From assembly GCF_013300825.1 (NCBI RefSeq), contig NZ_JAAIMY010000010.1, positions 1 through 64,000 on the forward strand: a DNA stretch of 64,000 nt, in the 5' to 3' direction. Source of the DNA: Blautia wexlerae (GTDB lineage: Bacteria; Bacillota; Clostridia; Lachnospirales; Lachnospiraceae). The translations under genes were made by a program, and so were the position numbers. Positions 43,885-53,475 of the stretch are shown here, in pieces. The stretch's first letter is position 1. Every line of letters starts with the position of its first letter. The notes beneath the pieces are model-generated. The model was not told where the DNA came from, made no database searches, and worked only from the letters and a program-made list of their open reading frames with translations.

Positions 43885-45384
43885 TTATCTCAGTATTTCC
43901 GGCAAAAAACGGATGATATCTCCTGCTGTCATTCCTCTTTGCCCCACTTTCCCGGCTGCCTGATCACCTGCAAGTCCATGAACATACACTCCAAGAGCTG
44001 CCAGCATAACAGGCGAAAGTTTCTTCTCGGCAGCCAGATACATACATTGTATCCCTGCAAGCACACCGCTTAACACATCTCCGCTTCCGGCAGTAGCCAT
44101 TCCGGCATTTCCTGAGAGATTCAGATACATTTCTCCGGAAGCATCTGCCACCACTGTGCAGGCGTCCTTCAAAATACAGACCGCACCGGATTCTTTTGCA
44201 TAATCTGCCGCAGTCTGTGCCAGACAATCCTGGATCTCACTGATCCCCTTTCCACACAGACGGCTCATCTCGCCAATATGCGGCGTCAGGATAACATGTT
44301 CTCCGATAAAACGTTTCCAGCTCTCATGAACTGACAACAGGTTCAGGCCATCTGCATCCAGGATAACTGTTTTTTTACACCGGGCAGCCTCTGACAAAAA
44401 CCACTGGGCTCTTTCCCTGCTCTGTGCACTGGTTCCAAGACCAGGACCGATCACTGCCACATCACACCAGTCGAACATTTCCTGATTCTTTTTCTCATCA
44501 AAATCGCAGGTGACCATAGCTTCCGGCAGCAATGTCTGCAGCGGAATCCGATTTGCTTCCACAGTCTGGATCTTTACCATTCCCGCAGCACTTTTCAGAG
44601 CGGCAGCAGCACTCAGATATGCTGCTCCGCACATTCCCTCACTGCCTGCCACAAGGAGAACCTTTCCAAATGTTCCTTTATTTCCGTATGGAACTCTCTC
44701 CGGAAGCATCTCCAGATCTCTTTGTTCCAGATGATGCATGCAAATCTTCTCTCCGGGTATGGGATAAATCCCAATATCCGCAACGATGATCTCACCGCCA
44801 TACATGCGTCCCGGATAAAAACACAGCCCTCTTTTGCGAAAAGCAAACGTGACCGTAAGATCTGCCTGAAAAGCAATCCCCTTCTCAAATCCGGTATCTG
44901 AGTCAATTCCAGATGGGATATCCACAGCCACTTTATACGCAGATGTCTGGTTCATTGCACTGATCAGTTCCGCATACTTTCCCTCCACAGGTCTGCTCAG
45001 TCCAACCCCAAAAATGGCATCTACTATAGTAGTATATTCATCCGATTTCAGGTTATGCACACGCGGAACCTGATAATACTCCGCAGTTCGAAGCTGCCCC
45101 GCAGTCTCTGCAGTCATTCTTTCTTCCTTACCTGCAACATAATACCAGGTTCTGATGCCCTGCAGATGAAGCAGCCTGGCAATTGCAAGTCCGTCTCCAC
45201 CATTATTGCCTGTTCCGCAGACTACAAGGATTTTTTCTTTTCCCCTGTCCTTTAGCCGCTGCATGATCTCCTCTACTGTCTTTAATGCCGCTCTTTCCAT
45301 AAGCACCAGGGATGGGAGTCCGGCTTTCTGAATCGTATTATGATCCAGTGCCTTCATCTCATCCGCAGTTACAACCTCTCTCAT
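43885..45384 (-). CDS. nnrD: Bifunctional NAD(P)H-hydrate epimerase / ADP-dependent dehydratase
   Basis: 499 residues, a fusion. The N-terminal YjeF_N epimerase (about 1 to 215) has VVCGTGNNGGDGLAIARLL and VDIPSGIDSDTG. The C-terminal ribokinase-like dehydratase (about 225 to 499) has LLVAGSEGMCGAAYLSAAAAL, LTPHIGEMSRL and NAGMATAGSGDVLSGVLAG. Together they repair hydrated NADH and NADPH. AGGAGG lies 7 nt before the ATG. No frameshift seen; the length is normal. Confidence 0.95.
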   Translation of the reverse strand: MREVVTADEMKALDHNTIQKAGLPSLVLMERAALKTVEEIMQRLKDRGKEKILVVCGTGNNGGDGLAIARLLHLQGIRTWYYVAGKEERMTAETAGQLRTAEYYQVPRVHNLKSDEYTTIVDAIFGVGLSRPVEGKYAELISAMNQTSAYKVAVDIPSGIDSDTGFEKGIAFQADLTVTFAFRKRGLCFYPGRMYGGEIIVADIGIYPIPGEKICMHHLEQRDLEMLPERVPYGNKGTFGKVLLVAGSEGMCGAAYLSAAAALKSAAGMVKIQTVEANRIPLQTLLPEAMVTCDFDEKKNQEMFDWCDVAVIGPGLGTSAQSRERAQWFLSEAARCKKTVILDADGLNLLSVHESWKRFIGEHVILTPHIGEMSRLCGKGISEIQDCLAQTAADYAKESGAVCILKDACTVVADASGEMYLNLSGNAGMATAGSGDVLSGVLAGIQCMYLAAEKKLSPVMLAALGVYVHGLAGDQAAGKVGQRGMTAGDIIRFLPEILR

Positions 45385-45485
45385 CTGTTCACCTCCTGTT
45401 GGAACTTCTATCGCCGTAGGCGATTTTCAATAGAATTGCTACAGTAATCATGAAGGTACTAAACAGTCAGGAATGCTATAACAGA

Positions 45486-45513
45486 AAGGCTGTGATCAGA
45501 TGACCACAGCCTT
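45486..45513 (-). terminator. Terminator of rex
   Basis: Perfect 9-bp arms AAGGCTGTG and CACAGCCTT with a 10-nt loop, 19 bases after the rex stop. The T run is poor (TCTGTTAT). A second small hairpin, TCGCC-GTA-GGCGA followed by TTTT, lies at about 45411 to 45427. Confidence 0.6.
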
Positions 45514-45531
45514 GTGTTTCACAGTTATCCC

Positions 45532-46179
45532 TTACATTCCTTCGTGTTCCTTCCTGTATTCACTCAGATTATAGGATAAAGTCATAAGGCTCTCTGAAAG
45601 ATGTACATTCTCTACCATTACATCCTCCGGAGCATCCAGATCAATATGTGCAAAATTCCAGATTGCCTTAATTCCATTATCAATTAAAATCTTCGCCATC
45701 TCCTTGGCTTTATTCTTTGGAAGAGTCAGGATCGCGATCTCAACCTCATTCTCCTTCAGAAACAGAGGAAGATCACTTAACATCTGAATCTCAATCCCAC
45801 GGACTGCGATTCCCTCAAGAACAGGATTCACATCAAAAATACCAACCAGCCTAAAGCCGCGTTTCTCAAAATCCACATAATTAGCCAGTGCCTGCCCCAG
45901 ATTACCGGCACCCAGAATAATCATCGGATGTACAGTATCCAGCCCAAGGATCTTGCCGATCTCTGTATACAAATAGCGTACATTATAGCCGTAACCCTGC
46001 TGACCAAAACCACCGAAATTATTTAAGTCCTGACGAATCTGGGAAGCTGTCACATGCATTTTCTTGCTGAGATCATTGGAAGATATACGCTCTACATTCT
46101 CTTCCATCAGCTCACCGAGGTAACGGTAGTAGCGTGGAAGACGCTTAATTACCGCCTTTGAAATTTCTTTAGCTTCCAC
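45532..46179 (-). CDS. rex: Redox-sensing transcriptional repressor Rex
   Basis: 215 residues, family length. N-terminal winged helix (AVIKRLPRYYRYLGELMEENVERISSNDLSKKM); Rossmann domain with GAGNLGQALANY binding NADH; C-terminal domain-swapped helix. NADH releases Rex from DNA; targets are usually fermentation and electron-transport genes. Start is GTG 46179 with AGGAGG 8 nt upstream. It is divergent from the ABC-F gene and has its own consensus promoter. No convincing Rex palindrome was seen in the window. Confidence 0.95.
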   Translation of the reverse strand: MEAKEISKAVIKRLPRYYRYLGELMEENVERISSNDLSKKMHVTASQIRQDLNNFGGFGQQGYGYNVRYLYTEIGKILGLDTVHPMIILGAGNLGQALANYVDFEKRGFRLVGIFDVNPVLEGIAVRGIEIQMLSDLPLFLKENEVEIAILTLPKNKAKEMAKILIDNGIKAIWNFAHIDLDAPEDVMVENVHLSESLMTLSYNLSEYRKEHEGM

Positions 46180-46209
46180 AAATTTACCCTCCTTAATTTG
46201 TCTATGTCA

Positions 46210-46238
46210 ATTATACCCAGATGTTATTTTATTGTCAA
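46210..46238 (-). promoter_or_regulatory. Sigma-A type promoter of rex
   Basis: Minus strand TTGACA, 17-nt spacer, TATAAT; both hexamers perfect, 30 nt upstream of the GTG. Confidence 0.85.
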
Positions 46239-46362
46239 ATTAAATCTGTACTTTTTGCCCAAATATTTCTGCGTTTTTTATCAATTACGCTCTAAAACAC
46301 ACCTCAGAATGGCATATTCTTATCCGTATATAAATCTGACAGATATTTTTTACTGCAAATAC

Positions 46363-46391
46363 TTTCAAAAACAGATATTTTCGATTATAAT
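46363..46391 (+). promoter_or_regulatory. Possible promoter of the ABC-F gene
   Basis: TTTCAA, 17-nt spacer, TATAAT, with the -10 element 34 nt upstream of the ATG. The -35 element is weak. Confidence 0.55.
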
Positions 46392-46425
46392 AATACGCGG
46401 ACAAATTACAAACGGAGGAATTCCT

Positions 46426-48333
46426 ATGATTTTATCATGTCAAAACATCTGTAAATCCTTTGGCGAAAAGATTATCCTTGAAGACGCCAGTTTCCATATA
46501 GAAGACCGTGAAAAAGCAGCTCTCATCGGCAATAACGGTGCCGGCAAAACTACTCTGCTGCGTATCATCATGCACGAGATCTCACCGGACTCCGGAAATG
46601 TGGTTCTTGCCAAAGACAAAAATATCGGATATCTTGCCCAGTACCAGGATATCCACGGACACCATACTATTTACGAAGAACTTATCTCCACAAAACAGCA
46701 TATCATTGATATGGAAAACCGTCTGCGTTCCCTGGAGCAGGAAATGAAAACCACCACAGGAGATGCGCTGGACAGCCTGATGAACACATATACAAGACTG
46801 AGCCATCAGTTTGAACTGGAGAACGGTTATGCATACAAGAGTGAGATCATGGGCGTATTAAAAGGTCTTGGTTTCACTGAAGAAGATTTCGAACGCCAGA
46901 TTGAAACACTTTCCGGCGGCCAGAAGACCCGTGTAGCCCTCGGTAAACTGCTTCTCTCAAGCCCTGATATCCTCCTTCTTGATGAGCCTACCAACCATCT
47001 GGATATGGAAAGTATTTCCTGGCTGGAGACTTATCTGCTGAATTATCCGGGCGCTGTATTTATCGTATCCCATGACCGTTACTTTCTTGACAAGGTCGTC
47101 ACAAAAGTTGTGGAAATCGAAGCAGGTACCATGCGTATGTACAGTGGCAATTACTCTGCCTACGCTCTCAAAAAAGCCCAGCTGCGCGATGCTCAGTACA
47201 AAGCTTACCTGAATCAGCAGCGAGATATCAAACATCAGGAGGCTGTTATCGCCAAACTGAAATCTTTTAACCGCGAAAAATCCATCAAGCGTGCAGAAAG
47301 CCGTGAGAAAATGCTGGATAAGATCCAGCGGATCGATAAACCTGTAGAAATCCAGAATCAGATGCGCATTTCTCTGGAACCAAGATTTGTCAGCGGAAAC
47401 GATGTCCTTACTGTTGAAAATCTTTCCAAGTCATTCCCGGGGCAGACACTTTTCAGTAATATTTCCTTCGAAATCAAGCGAGGAGAACGTGTTGCACTCA
47501 TCGGCAACAACGGTACAGGCAAAACTACCATGTTAAAGATCATCAACGGACTGATCGATGCAGACGGCGGCAGATTTTCTCTTGGCTCCAAGGTCCAAAT
47601 CGGCTATTATGATCAGGAACATCATGTCCTGCATATGGAAAAAACTATCTTTGAGGAAATTTCAGATACTTATCCGACCCTTACGGAAACAGAGATTCGA
47701 AACATGCTGGCAGCATTTCTTTTCACAGGCGACGATGTATTTAAGCTGATCTCCGCTCTTTCCGGCGGAGAAAGAGGCCGTGTATCTCTTGCCAAACTGA
47801 TGCTCTCAGAAGCCAACTTCCTGATCCTCGATGAGCCCACCAACCATCTGGATATCGCATCCAAGGAAATTCTGGAAGAAGCATTAAACAGTTATACAGG
47901 AACCGTATTCTATGTTTCCCATGACCGATATTTTATCAACCAGACAGCTACCAGAATACTGGATCTCACCAATCAGGCAGTTGTAAATTATATCGGTGAT
48001 TACGATTATTATCTTGAGAAAAAAGAAGAACTGACCGAGAAATATGCTCCGGCAGCAGCTCAGGCAGCAGAAGCCAGACAGGCATCTGATAACAAACTTT
48101 CCTGGCAGCAGCAGAAAGAAGAACAGGCACGCCAGAGAAAGCGTGAAAACGAGCTCAGGAAAGTCGAAGCGCGTATCGAAGAACTGGAGACACGCGATAA
48201 GGAAATCGACGAGACCATGGTTCTCCCGGATGTCTGCACAAACGTGGCAGAATGTGCACGGCTCAGCAAAGAGAAGGCTGCGATCACCGAAGAACTTGAA
48301 GAATTATATGAAAAATGGGAAGAACTTGCGTAA
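46426..48333 (+). CDS. ABC-F family ATPase (ribosome-associated)
   Basis: 635 residues from ATG 46426 (CGGAGGA 7 nt upstream); the frame is open far upstream without similarity. Two ABC domains, no membrane segment: GNNGAGKTTLL / LSGGQKTRVALGKLL / DEPTNHLDMESI and GNNGTGKTTML / LSGGERGRVSLAKLM / DEPTNHLDIASK, joined by a basic linker (about 240 to 320), with a C-terminal coiled coil (RKRENELRKVEARIEELE). ABC-F proteins act on the ribosome, in translation-factor or antibiotic-protection roles. The subgroup (Uup/YfmR-like or resistance type) is not resolved. One of the few plus-strand genes. Confidence 0.92.
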   Translation: MILSCQNICKSFGEKIILEDASFHIEDREKAALIGNNGAGKTTLLRIIMHEISPDSGNVVLAKDKNIGYLAQYQDIHGHHTIYEELISTKQHIIDMENRLRSLEQEMKTTTGDALDSLMNTYTRLSHQFELENGYAYKSEIMGVLKGLGFTEEDFERQIETLSGGQKTRVALGKLLLSSPDILLLDEPTNHLDMESISWLETYLLNYPGAVFIVSHDRYFLDKVVTKVVEIEAGTMRMYSGNYSAYALKKAQLRDAQYKAYLNQQRDIKHQEAVIAKLKSFNREKSIKRAESREKMLDKIQRIDKPVEIQNQMRISLEPRFVSGNDVLTVENLSKSFPGQTLFSNISFEIKRGERVALIGNNGTGKTTMLKIINGLIDADGGRFSLGSKVQIGYYDQEHHVLHMEKTIFEEISDTYPTLTETEIRNMLAAFLFTGDDVFKLISALSGGERGRVSLAKLMLSEANFLILDEPTNHLDIASKEILEEALNSYTGTVFYVSHDRYFINQTATRILDLTNQAVVNYIGDYDYYLEKKEELTEKYAPAAAQAAEARQASDNKLSWQQQKEEQARQRKRENELRKVEARIEELETRDKEIDETMVLPDVCTNVAECARLSKEKAAITEELEELYEKWEELA

Positions 48334-48353
48334 TGCAGGTTCTCCCCATTTTC
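48315..48353 (+). terminator. Terminator overlapping the end of the ABC-F gene
   Basis: Arms ATGGGAAGAACTTGC and GCAGGTTCTCCCCAT (two mismatches that can pair as G-U in RNA) around the stop codon, followed by TTTTCTCATTTT. It separates the ABC-F gene from the convergent icd. Confidence 0.75.
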
Positions 48354-48366
48354 TCATTTTAAGATA

Positions 48367-49575
48367 TTATAAGATTTCATCCAGTTTTTCTCTGATTGCC
48401 AGAATGAACTCCTTGCTGTTCAGCACAGTCACATCTTCAAGAGAAGTGATAAGTGCAAGGTCTTTCGTCATCTTTCCACTCTCGATCGTCTCCAGAGTTG
48501 CTTTCTCAAGCTTGTCTGCGAATTCCATCAATTCTTTATTGCCGTCCAGTTCGCCTCTTTTTCTCAGAGCACCAGTCCATGCAAAGATTGTTGCCACAGA
48601 GTTTGTGGAAGTCTCTTCCCCTTTCAGGTGACGATAATAATGTCTCTGTACAGTTCCGTGAGCTGCCTCATATTCGTAATAACCCTGAGGAGATACCAGA
48701 ACAGAAGTCATCATAGCCAGTGAACCGAATGCAGAAGAGACCATATCGCTCATAACATCACCGTCATAGTTCTTGCATGCCCAGATAAATCCGCCTTCCG
48801 CTTTCATAACACGCGCTACGATATCATCGATCAGACTGTAGAAGTATTCAATACCTGCTGCCTCAAATTTGTCCTTGAACTCATTCTCATAAATGGTTGC
48901 AAAAATCTCTTTGAAACGTCCGTCATATATCTTGGAAATGGTATCCTTTCCGCCAAGCCACAGATTCTGCTTTGTATCCAGTGCATAATTAAAGCAGCAT
49001 CTTGCAAAGCTTGTGATAGAATCGTCCAGATTATGCATACCCTGAAGAACACCCGGTCCTTCATAGTGATGGATCAGCTCTTTTCTCTGCTGTCCGTCAG
49101 CACCTTCGAATACCAGATAAGCATCTCCCGGGCCGTCAATATACATTTCTGTATTCTTATAAACATCACCGTAAGCATGACGTGCGATAGTGATTGGTTT
49201 CTTCCAGTTTTTAACACATGGTTCGATTCCCTTCACTACAATCGGTGCACGGAAAACAGTTCCGTCAAGGATTGCACGGATGGTTCCGTTTGGACTCTTG
49301 TACATTTTCTTTAAGGTGTACTCTTCCATTCTTGCCTTATTGGGAGTGATAGTTGCACATTTCACTGCAACGCCGTACTTCTTTGTTGCTTCTGCCGCAT
49401 CAACAGTTACCTGGTCATCTGTTTCATTTCTGTATTCCAGACCAAGGTCATAATACTCAGTATTCAAATCAATGTATGGAAGAAGAAGTTCATCTTTAAT
49501 GATTTTCCAGAGAATTCTGGTCATCTCATCTCCATCCATCTCCACAAGTGGTGTCTGCATCTGAATTTTTTTCAT
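48367..49575 (-). CDS. icd: NADP-dependent isocitrate dehydrogenase, eukaryote-like dimeric type
   Basis: 402 residues, matching the type II (eukaryotic-like) homodimeric enzyme. Opens [21 protein letters not shown]; substrate segment [21 protein letters not shown]; metal site [62 protein letters not shown] at the cofactor side. It makes 2-oxoglutarate and NADPH, feeding glutamate and so the proBA pathway. GAGGAGG lies 6 nt before the ATG. No citrate synthase or aconitase is adjacent. Confidence 0.95.
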   Translation of the reverse strand: MKKIQMQTPLVEMDGDEMTRILWKIIKDELLLPYIDLNTEYYDLGLEYRNETDDQVTVDAAEATKKYGVAVKCATITPNKARMEEYTLKKMYKSPNGTIRAILDGTVFRAPIVVKGIEPCVKNWKKPITIARHAYGDVYKNTEMYIDGPGDAYLVFEGADGQQRKELIHHYEGPGVLQGMHNLDDSITSFARCCFNYALDTKQNLWLGGKDTISKIYDGRFKEIFATIYENEFKDKFEAAGIEYFYSLIDDIVARVMKAEGGFIWACKNYDGDVMSDMVSSAFGSLAMMTSVLVSPQGYYEYEAAHGTVQRHYYRHLKGEETSTNSVATIFAWTGALRKRGELDGNKELMEFADKLEKATLETIESGKMTKDLALITSLEDVTVLNSKEFILAIREKLDEIL

Positions 49576-49617
49576 GTTAATCCTCCTCTTTGGCTCTCAT
49601 CCACTAAATTAACTATC

Positions 49618-49646
49618 ATAATAGCGGAAAACAGACTGTTCGTCAA
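49618..49646 (-). promoter_or_regulatory. Sigma-A type promoter of icd
   Basis: Minus strand TTGACG, 17-nt spacer, TATTAT, 43 nt upstream of the ATG. Confidence 0.7.
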
Positions 49647-49701
49647 TGCTTTTATGCACTAAAGCAATAACTAAAGTAATATTTGTTGCTTTTAACTCTG
49701 T

Positions 49702-50547
49702 TTACAGTTCCATAAAGTGCTCCAGGTCCAATTCGCCCCAGCCCTGCTGATTCTTTGGCAATCCCATATCTCTGGCACTTTCTTTCAGTTTCATCTTGAT
49801 CTGAACATTGGTAAGTTCCGGATTCTTCTCCAGCATCAGTGCCGCTGCCCCAGAAACCAGCGGCGTAGACATGGAAGTACCGCTTTTCACCCCATATCCG
49901 TTATCTGCTCCCGGTGCACAGGCAAGTACGTGATTTCCGGGAGCGACCAGATCCGGTTTACAGATACACTCAAATGTAGGACCTCTTCCCGATATGGCAG
50001 TCCGTCCTGTAAGCAGGTCACTGGAACCCACTGTAATGATCTTACGACTGCTCCCCGGTGCTGTTACGCTTCCCGCCCCGGGTCCCTGATTTCCCGCTGC
50101 AGCAATTACTACCATTCCCTCATCCCACAACTGTTCCACACCTCTGATCAGAATCCTGTGATCTTCTGCCCTCCTGCAGGTGGTTCCAACAGAAATATTA
50201 ACCACACGTATCCCGTAATAATTCTTATTTTTCAGAATCCATCGAAAAGCCTGCAGCACATCTTCTTTTCTGCCATTTCCCATTCTGTCAAGCACTTTCA
50301 GAACGATCAGATCACATTCCGGCGCAATTCCTCTGATGCGCCCCTCAGAAGCCCTGCCGTCACCGCCAATGATTCCACATACGTGAGTTCCATGGGAATT
50401 ATCATCATACGGCTTAATGCGATGTCCGATAAAATCATGAAACGCAAGTATTCTTCCTTTGAAATCTATATGAGGAAAAATCCCGGTATCCAGAACGCAC
50501 ACACCCACATGCTTCCCCGTATACCCGGAATCATCTGAATTCTTCAT
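49702..50547 (-). CDS. Intracellular subtilisin-like serine protease (S8)
   Basis: 281 residues with a full catalytic triad: Asp in VCVLDTGIFPH, His in DDNSHGTHVCGIIGG, Ser in SGTSMSTPLVSGAAALM, plus the oxyanion Asn in AAAGNQGPG. There is no signal peptide and no long propeptide, so it resembles intracellular AprX/Isp-type enzymes; only about 13 residues precede the core. CGGAGG then ATTTTTT precede the ATG. Role unknown; protein turnover or sporulation are options. Confidence 0.9.
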   Translation of the reverse strand: MKNSDDSGYTGKHVGVCVLDTGIFPHIDFKGRILAFHDFIGHRIKPYDDNSHGTHVCGIIGGDGRASEGRIRGIAPECDLIVLKVLDRMGNGRKEDVLQAFRWILKNKNYYGIRVVNISVGTTCRRAEDHRILIRGVEQLWDEGMVVIAAAGNQGPGAGSVTAPGSSRKIITVGSSDLLTGRTAISGRGPTFECICKPDLVAPGNHVLACAPGADNGYGVKSGTSMSTPLVSGAAALMLEKNPELTNVQIKMKLKESARDMGLPKNQQGWGELDLEHFMEL

Positions 50548-50794
50548 AAAAAAATCCTCCGAATTACCTGAATAATAAAATCTTCATCTGTTCACCAGAT
50601 TGATGCAAAGATTGTGAACAAATGCGTCTTACTTTAAGGTATTCGAAAGATTATATTTTCGTGTCCGGCAGTTTCTGCTGTCATATCTCTGTTTCTCTGT
50701 AAATAAAATGTATAAAACTTCCATGATATGCAGATACTTCTGATGTCTAAAAAACTGATATCAGGATCAAAAGGAATTATTAAGGAGACAAATC

Positions 50795-50962
50795 ATGGCC
50801 GCATTATTATTAATACTGGTATTTCTACTCTTTCAGACCTTTGTCCTGCTCTGCTGTGTAGCTGCCGGAAATGATGCTGCATCTCAGGAAATCTCAGATC
50901 AGGAACAACTGGAATTTATCCGGGAATGGAAAAAAACACACTGCAGCAGCCCCGAAAAATAG
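50795..50962 (+). CDS. 55-residue single-TM membrane peptide
   Basis: ATG 50795 has AAGGAG about 8 nt upstream. The product opens with one hydrophobic helix (MAALLLILVFLLFQTFVLL), then CCVAAGNDAASQE and a charged tail (QLEFIREWKKTH). The end of the frame forms the left arm of a strong hairpin (50941 to 50975), so this looks like a complete small transcription unit on the opposite strand to its neighbours. No domain is recognised. Confidence 0.7.
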   Translation: MAALLLILVFLLFQTFVLLCCVAAGNDAASQEISDQEQLEFIREWKKTHCSSPEK

Positions 50963-50975
50963 CGGGCTGCTGCAG
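50941..50975 (+). terminator. Hairpin ending the 55-residue peptide gene
   Basis: Perfect 12-bp arms CTGCAGCAGCCC and GGGCTGCTGCAG with an 11-nt loop; ATTTCC follows. It may also serve the convergent rsmJ. Confidence 0.75.
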
Positions 50976-50993
50976 ATTTCCAATTAACATTCT

Positions 50994-51725
50994 CTACATT
51001 ACATAACAGTCATACCGTATGGCCTTTCCCTTTAATATGTAAGAAGGCTCTCTTCCGTCAAGATAGACGCTTTTGAGAGGACGTTTGACGATAATTCTGG
51101 AAGGTCCGGCTTTGATGGCAGCATCAAAAAGTTCTTTTTCCCCGGAACATGGAGGTTCAAATTTCTGGATCAGCTGAAGCTTCTTGTTTATCAGACCGGA
51201 TTTCTGCCGTCTGGGAAACATAGGATCAAGGTAGATCACATCTATGGGATCCATAAGTTTCCCCATACATTCCACGCTGTCACCTTCCACCAGTTTCATT
51301 CTGGCGGCAATATCTTTTAATACAGGATGCTTTCTGGCGCGCCGCAAAGCATCCTTCAAAAGTGCGGCGATCACCGGATTCTGTTCGTATAGCGTTACTT
51401 CATAACCATATGCTGCAAGAAGAAAACCATCCTCTCCCATACCTGCAGTGGCATCAATTGCTTTCAGATGTTCTCCCTCAGCTTTGGCCGCACGCACCAG
51501 CATTTCATGGGAAAGTCTTCCGTTGGTAACCCTGTGCAGCATTCCCTCAAAATCTCCCTGATAGGTCAGCCCATAGCCGGTAAGAGATACGCCCCTGGAG
51601 TCAAACATTACCGTCAGATGCTCTCCCGGTTTATCCATAACCGGAACATTGTTCTTTCTGGCAAATGATTCTGCCATTTCTCTTTGTCCGCCTTTCCCCA
51701 GGCAGACTGTTACGTTATCATTCAT
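50994..51725 (-). CDS. rsmJ: RsmJ-like 16S rRNA m2G1516 methyltransferase
   Basis: 243 residues. SAM site AIDATAGMGEDGFLLAAYGYEVTLYEQNP, then IYLDPMFPRRQKSGLINKKLQ and IVKRPLKS, all diagnostic of the RsmJ (DUF548) family, which methylates G1516 of 16S rRNA in E. coli. RsmJ is less common in Firmicutes, so the substrate in this host is assumed. No strong ribosome site is visible before the ATG. Cytoplasmic, apparently single gene. Confidence 0.88.
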   Translation of the reverse strand: MNDNVTVCLGKGGQREMAESFARKNNVPVMDKPGEHLTVMFDSRGVSLTGYGLTYQGDFEGMLHRVTNGRLSHEMLVRAAKAEGEHLKAIDATAGMGEDGFLLAAYGYEVTLYEQNPVIAALLKDALRRARKHPVLKDIAARMKLVEGDSVECMGKLMDPIDVIYLDPMFPRRQKSGLINKKLQLIQKFEPPCSGEKELFDAAIKAGPSRIIVKRPLKSVYLDGREPSYILKGKAIRYDCYVM

Positions 51726-51835
51726 TTTTTTGTTTCTCCATTTTTCTTTTTTTATAGCAGTGCCATATGATACAGCATAAGTTTCTGCTCACACCAAGCT
51801 GCTTTAAACATACTCTTTTCAGAGAATGTAATAAA

Positions 51836-51872
51836 AGGGAGACTATACCATGATCATGATACATGTCTCCCT
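51836..51872 (-). terminator. Terminator of the cps/LCP operon
   Basis: Arms AGGGAGAC and GTCTCCCT around a loop containing ATCATGATCATGAT, followed on the minus strand by TTTATTAC; 60 bases after the LCP gene stop. Confidence 0.8.
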
Positions 51873-51931
51873 GATAAATATTTCTGTTTTCTGTTCAGTA
51901 CCGCCCATCTGGAGCGTATTTGAAAATTCAG

Positions 51932-53458
51932 TTATCTGGCTACATCTGCCTCGGAAAGCATGAATCCTTCCCTGACCTTCTTCATCAGTGTCTTTGCCTT
52001 ATCAACTGTAGTCTGGTCAGGAATCATGACATATGCTTTCTGACTCATGGAATATGGCTTCTGAGTATCTCCCGTTCCATCTGTGCTGTAAGACAATACC
52101 TGCCATGAGCCTCCCTCATCCAACTGTTTGCGGACAAGCGATGCTATAATATCATATGGAACATTGGTCTCAAAACAGCCGTCCAAACTGTCCATTACTG
52201 AAAGATAATTCTTAAGGAAAGCAGGCTGGGTTGCCTTATCTACTACACCCTGGATAACTGCCATCTGGTCACGGCCTCTCTGACGGTCCCCCTCCTTGAA
52301 AGCATAACGCTCCCGGGTGAATACCAGTGCCTGCTCACCATTTAAATGGTTTTCACCTTTATTAAAATGATATCCCTTGGTGTTCTGTGAATCAAACTCA
52401 TAATCTGAATTAACAGTAATACCGCCAAGTGCGTCAATAATCTTCTCAAATCCTGCAAAATTAAGCCTGAAATAGTAGTTGATATTAATATCATATAACA
52501 TATTCAGAGTATCCATACTTACATTTACGCCGTAAATTCCGGCATGGGTCAGTTTATCCGGCACACCATTTGAAATAGACAGCGGAACAAAATAATCTCT
52601 TGGCGTGGATACCATCAGGATCTGTTTTGTTCTGGTATTCACAGTAAGGATAATATTTACATCACTTCGGCTGGAAGCTGTCATTTCTCCTCTGGTGTCA
52701 ATACCGCTCACATAGATTGTATACACTTCATCTGTCACTGCCGCATCTGCGGAACTGTTATCTGAAGTCTCTGTCGTGCTGCCGACAGCTTCAGTTACCT
52801 GCGGAGTCTTTCTCTGGACAACTGTTTCAACCTGAAGTGACGCGATCTCCCTGAGCTGGGAAGAGAAAGAAGAATAATTATCCATTTCATCCAGTACATC
52901 AAGATATGCCTGATTCAGAATGATCGCACCAGTAGTTCCATTATTTAAGCTGTCTGCAAGTTCAGACAGTCCACTATACTCATTCGTCTGAACATCACTG
53001 CCAAGTTCATAGTACATCTGCTGCAATGCCTGATCTGTATTATCCCTGTCAAGTTCGCTGAGGATACCAAATGTATAGCCGGATGCATCTGCCAGCTTCT
53101 GTGCAGGGTCATCCTCTTTCACATATACATTAATCTTCGTAATATCCTTATTCACACCTGTGATCGTATCCAGCGTGGAAACTGTTTTATAAATATACAG
53201 ACTTCCTGTTCCCAGCACTGCTAATATCAGAACTGAAAGTACAACCCCAATGATAAAACGTATCTTTTTTCTTGCTTTTCGCACAAGTAAATACACAAGC
53301 AGCAGAAATACAAGCAACATAGCTGAAATCACACCGATATATTTTACTGATATAAGCTTCGTATAAAGAAGAAGCACTATAAAAGCCATCTCTGCGCAAA
53401 ATAATACAGCGGAAATAATAATTCCGGGAACTCTGTCCTGTTTCTTTGTCTTAATCAT
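51932..53458 (-). CDS. LytR-CpsA-Psr family glycopolymer ligase
   Basis: 508 residues. Three N-terminal TM helices (about 10 to 35, 37 to 60, 66 to 90) instead of the usual one; a 130-residue accessory domain; then the LCP core with YVSGIDTRG, SRSDVNIILTVN, MVSTPRDYFVPL and FTRERYAFKEGDRQRGRDQ. LCP enzymes move lipid-linked glycans (teichoic acid or capsule) onto peptidoglycan outside the membrane. Last gene of the cpsB-C-D module, so its donor is probably that exopolysaccharide. GAGGTG precedes the ATG. Confidence 0.92.
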   Translation of the reverse strand: MIKTKKQDRVPGIIISAVLFCAEMAFIVLLLYTKLISVKYIGVISAMLLVFLLLVYLLVRKARKKIRFIIGVVLSVLILAVLGTGSLYIYKTVSTLDTITGVNKDITKINVYVKEDDPAQKLADASGYTFGILSELDRDNTDQALQQMYYELGSDVQTNEYSGLSELADSLNNGTTGAIILNQAYLDVLDEMDNYSSFSSQLREIASLQVETVVQRKTPQVTEAVGSTTETSDNSSADAAVTDEVYTIYVSGIDTRGEMTASSRSDVNIILTVNTRTKQILMVSTPRDYFVPLSISNGVPDKLTHAGIYGVNVSMDTLNMLYDININYYFRLNFAGFEKIIDALGGITVNSDYEFDSQNTKGYHFNKGENHLNGEQALVFTRERYAFKEGDRQRGRDQMAVIQGVVDKATQPAFLKNYLSVMDSLDGCFETNVPYDIIASLVRKQLDEGGSWQVLSYSTDGTGDTQKPYSMSQKAYVMIPDQTTVDKAKTLMKKVREGFMLSEADVAR

Positions 53459-53475
53459 TATGACACCTCATATCT

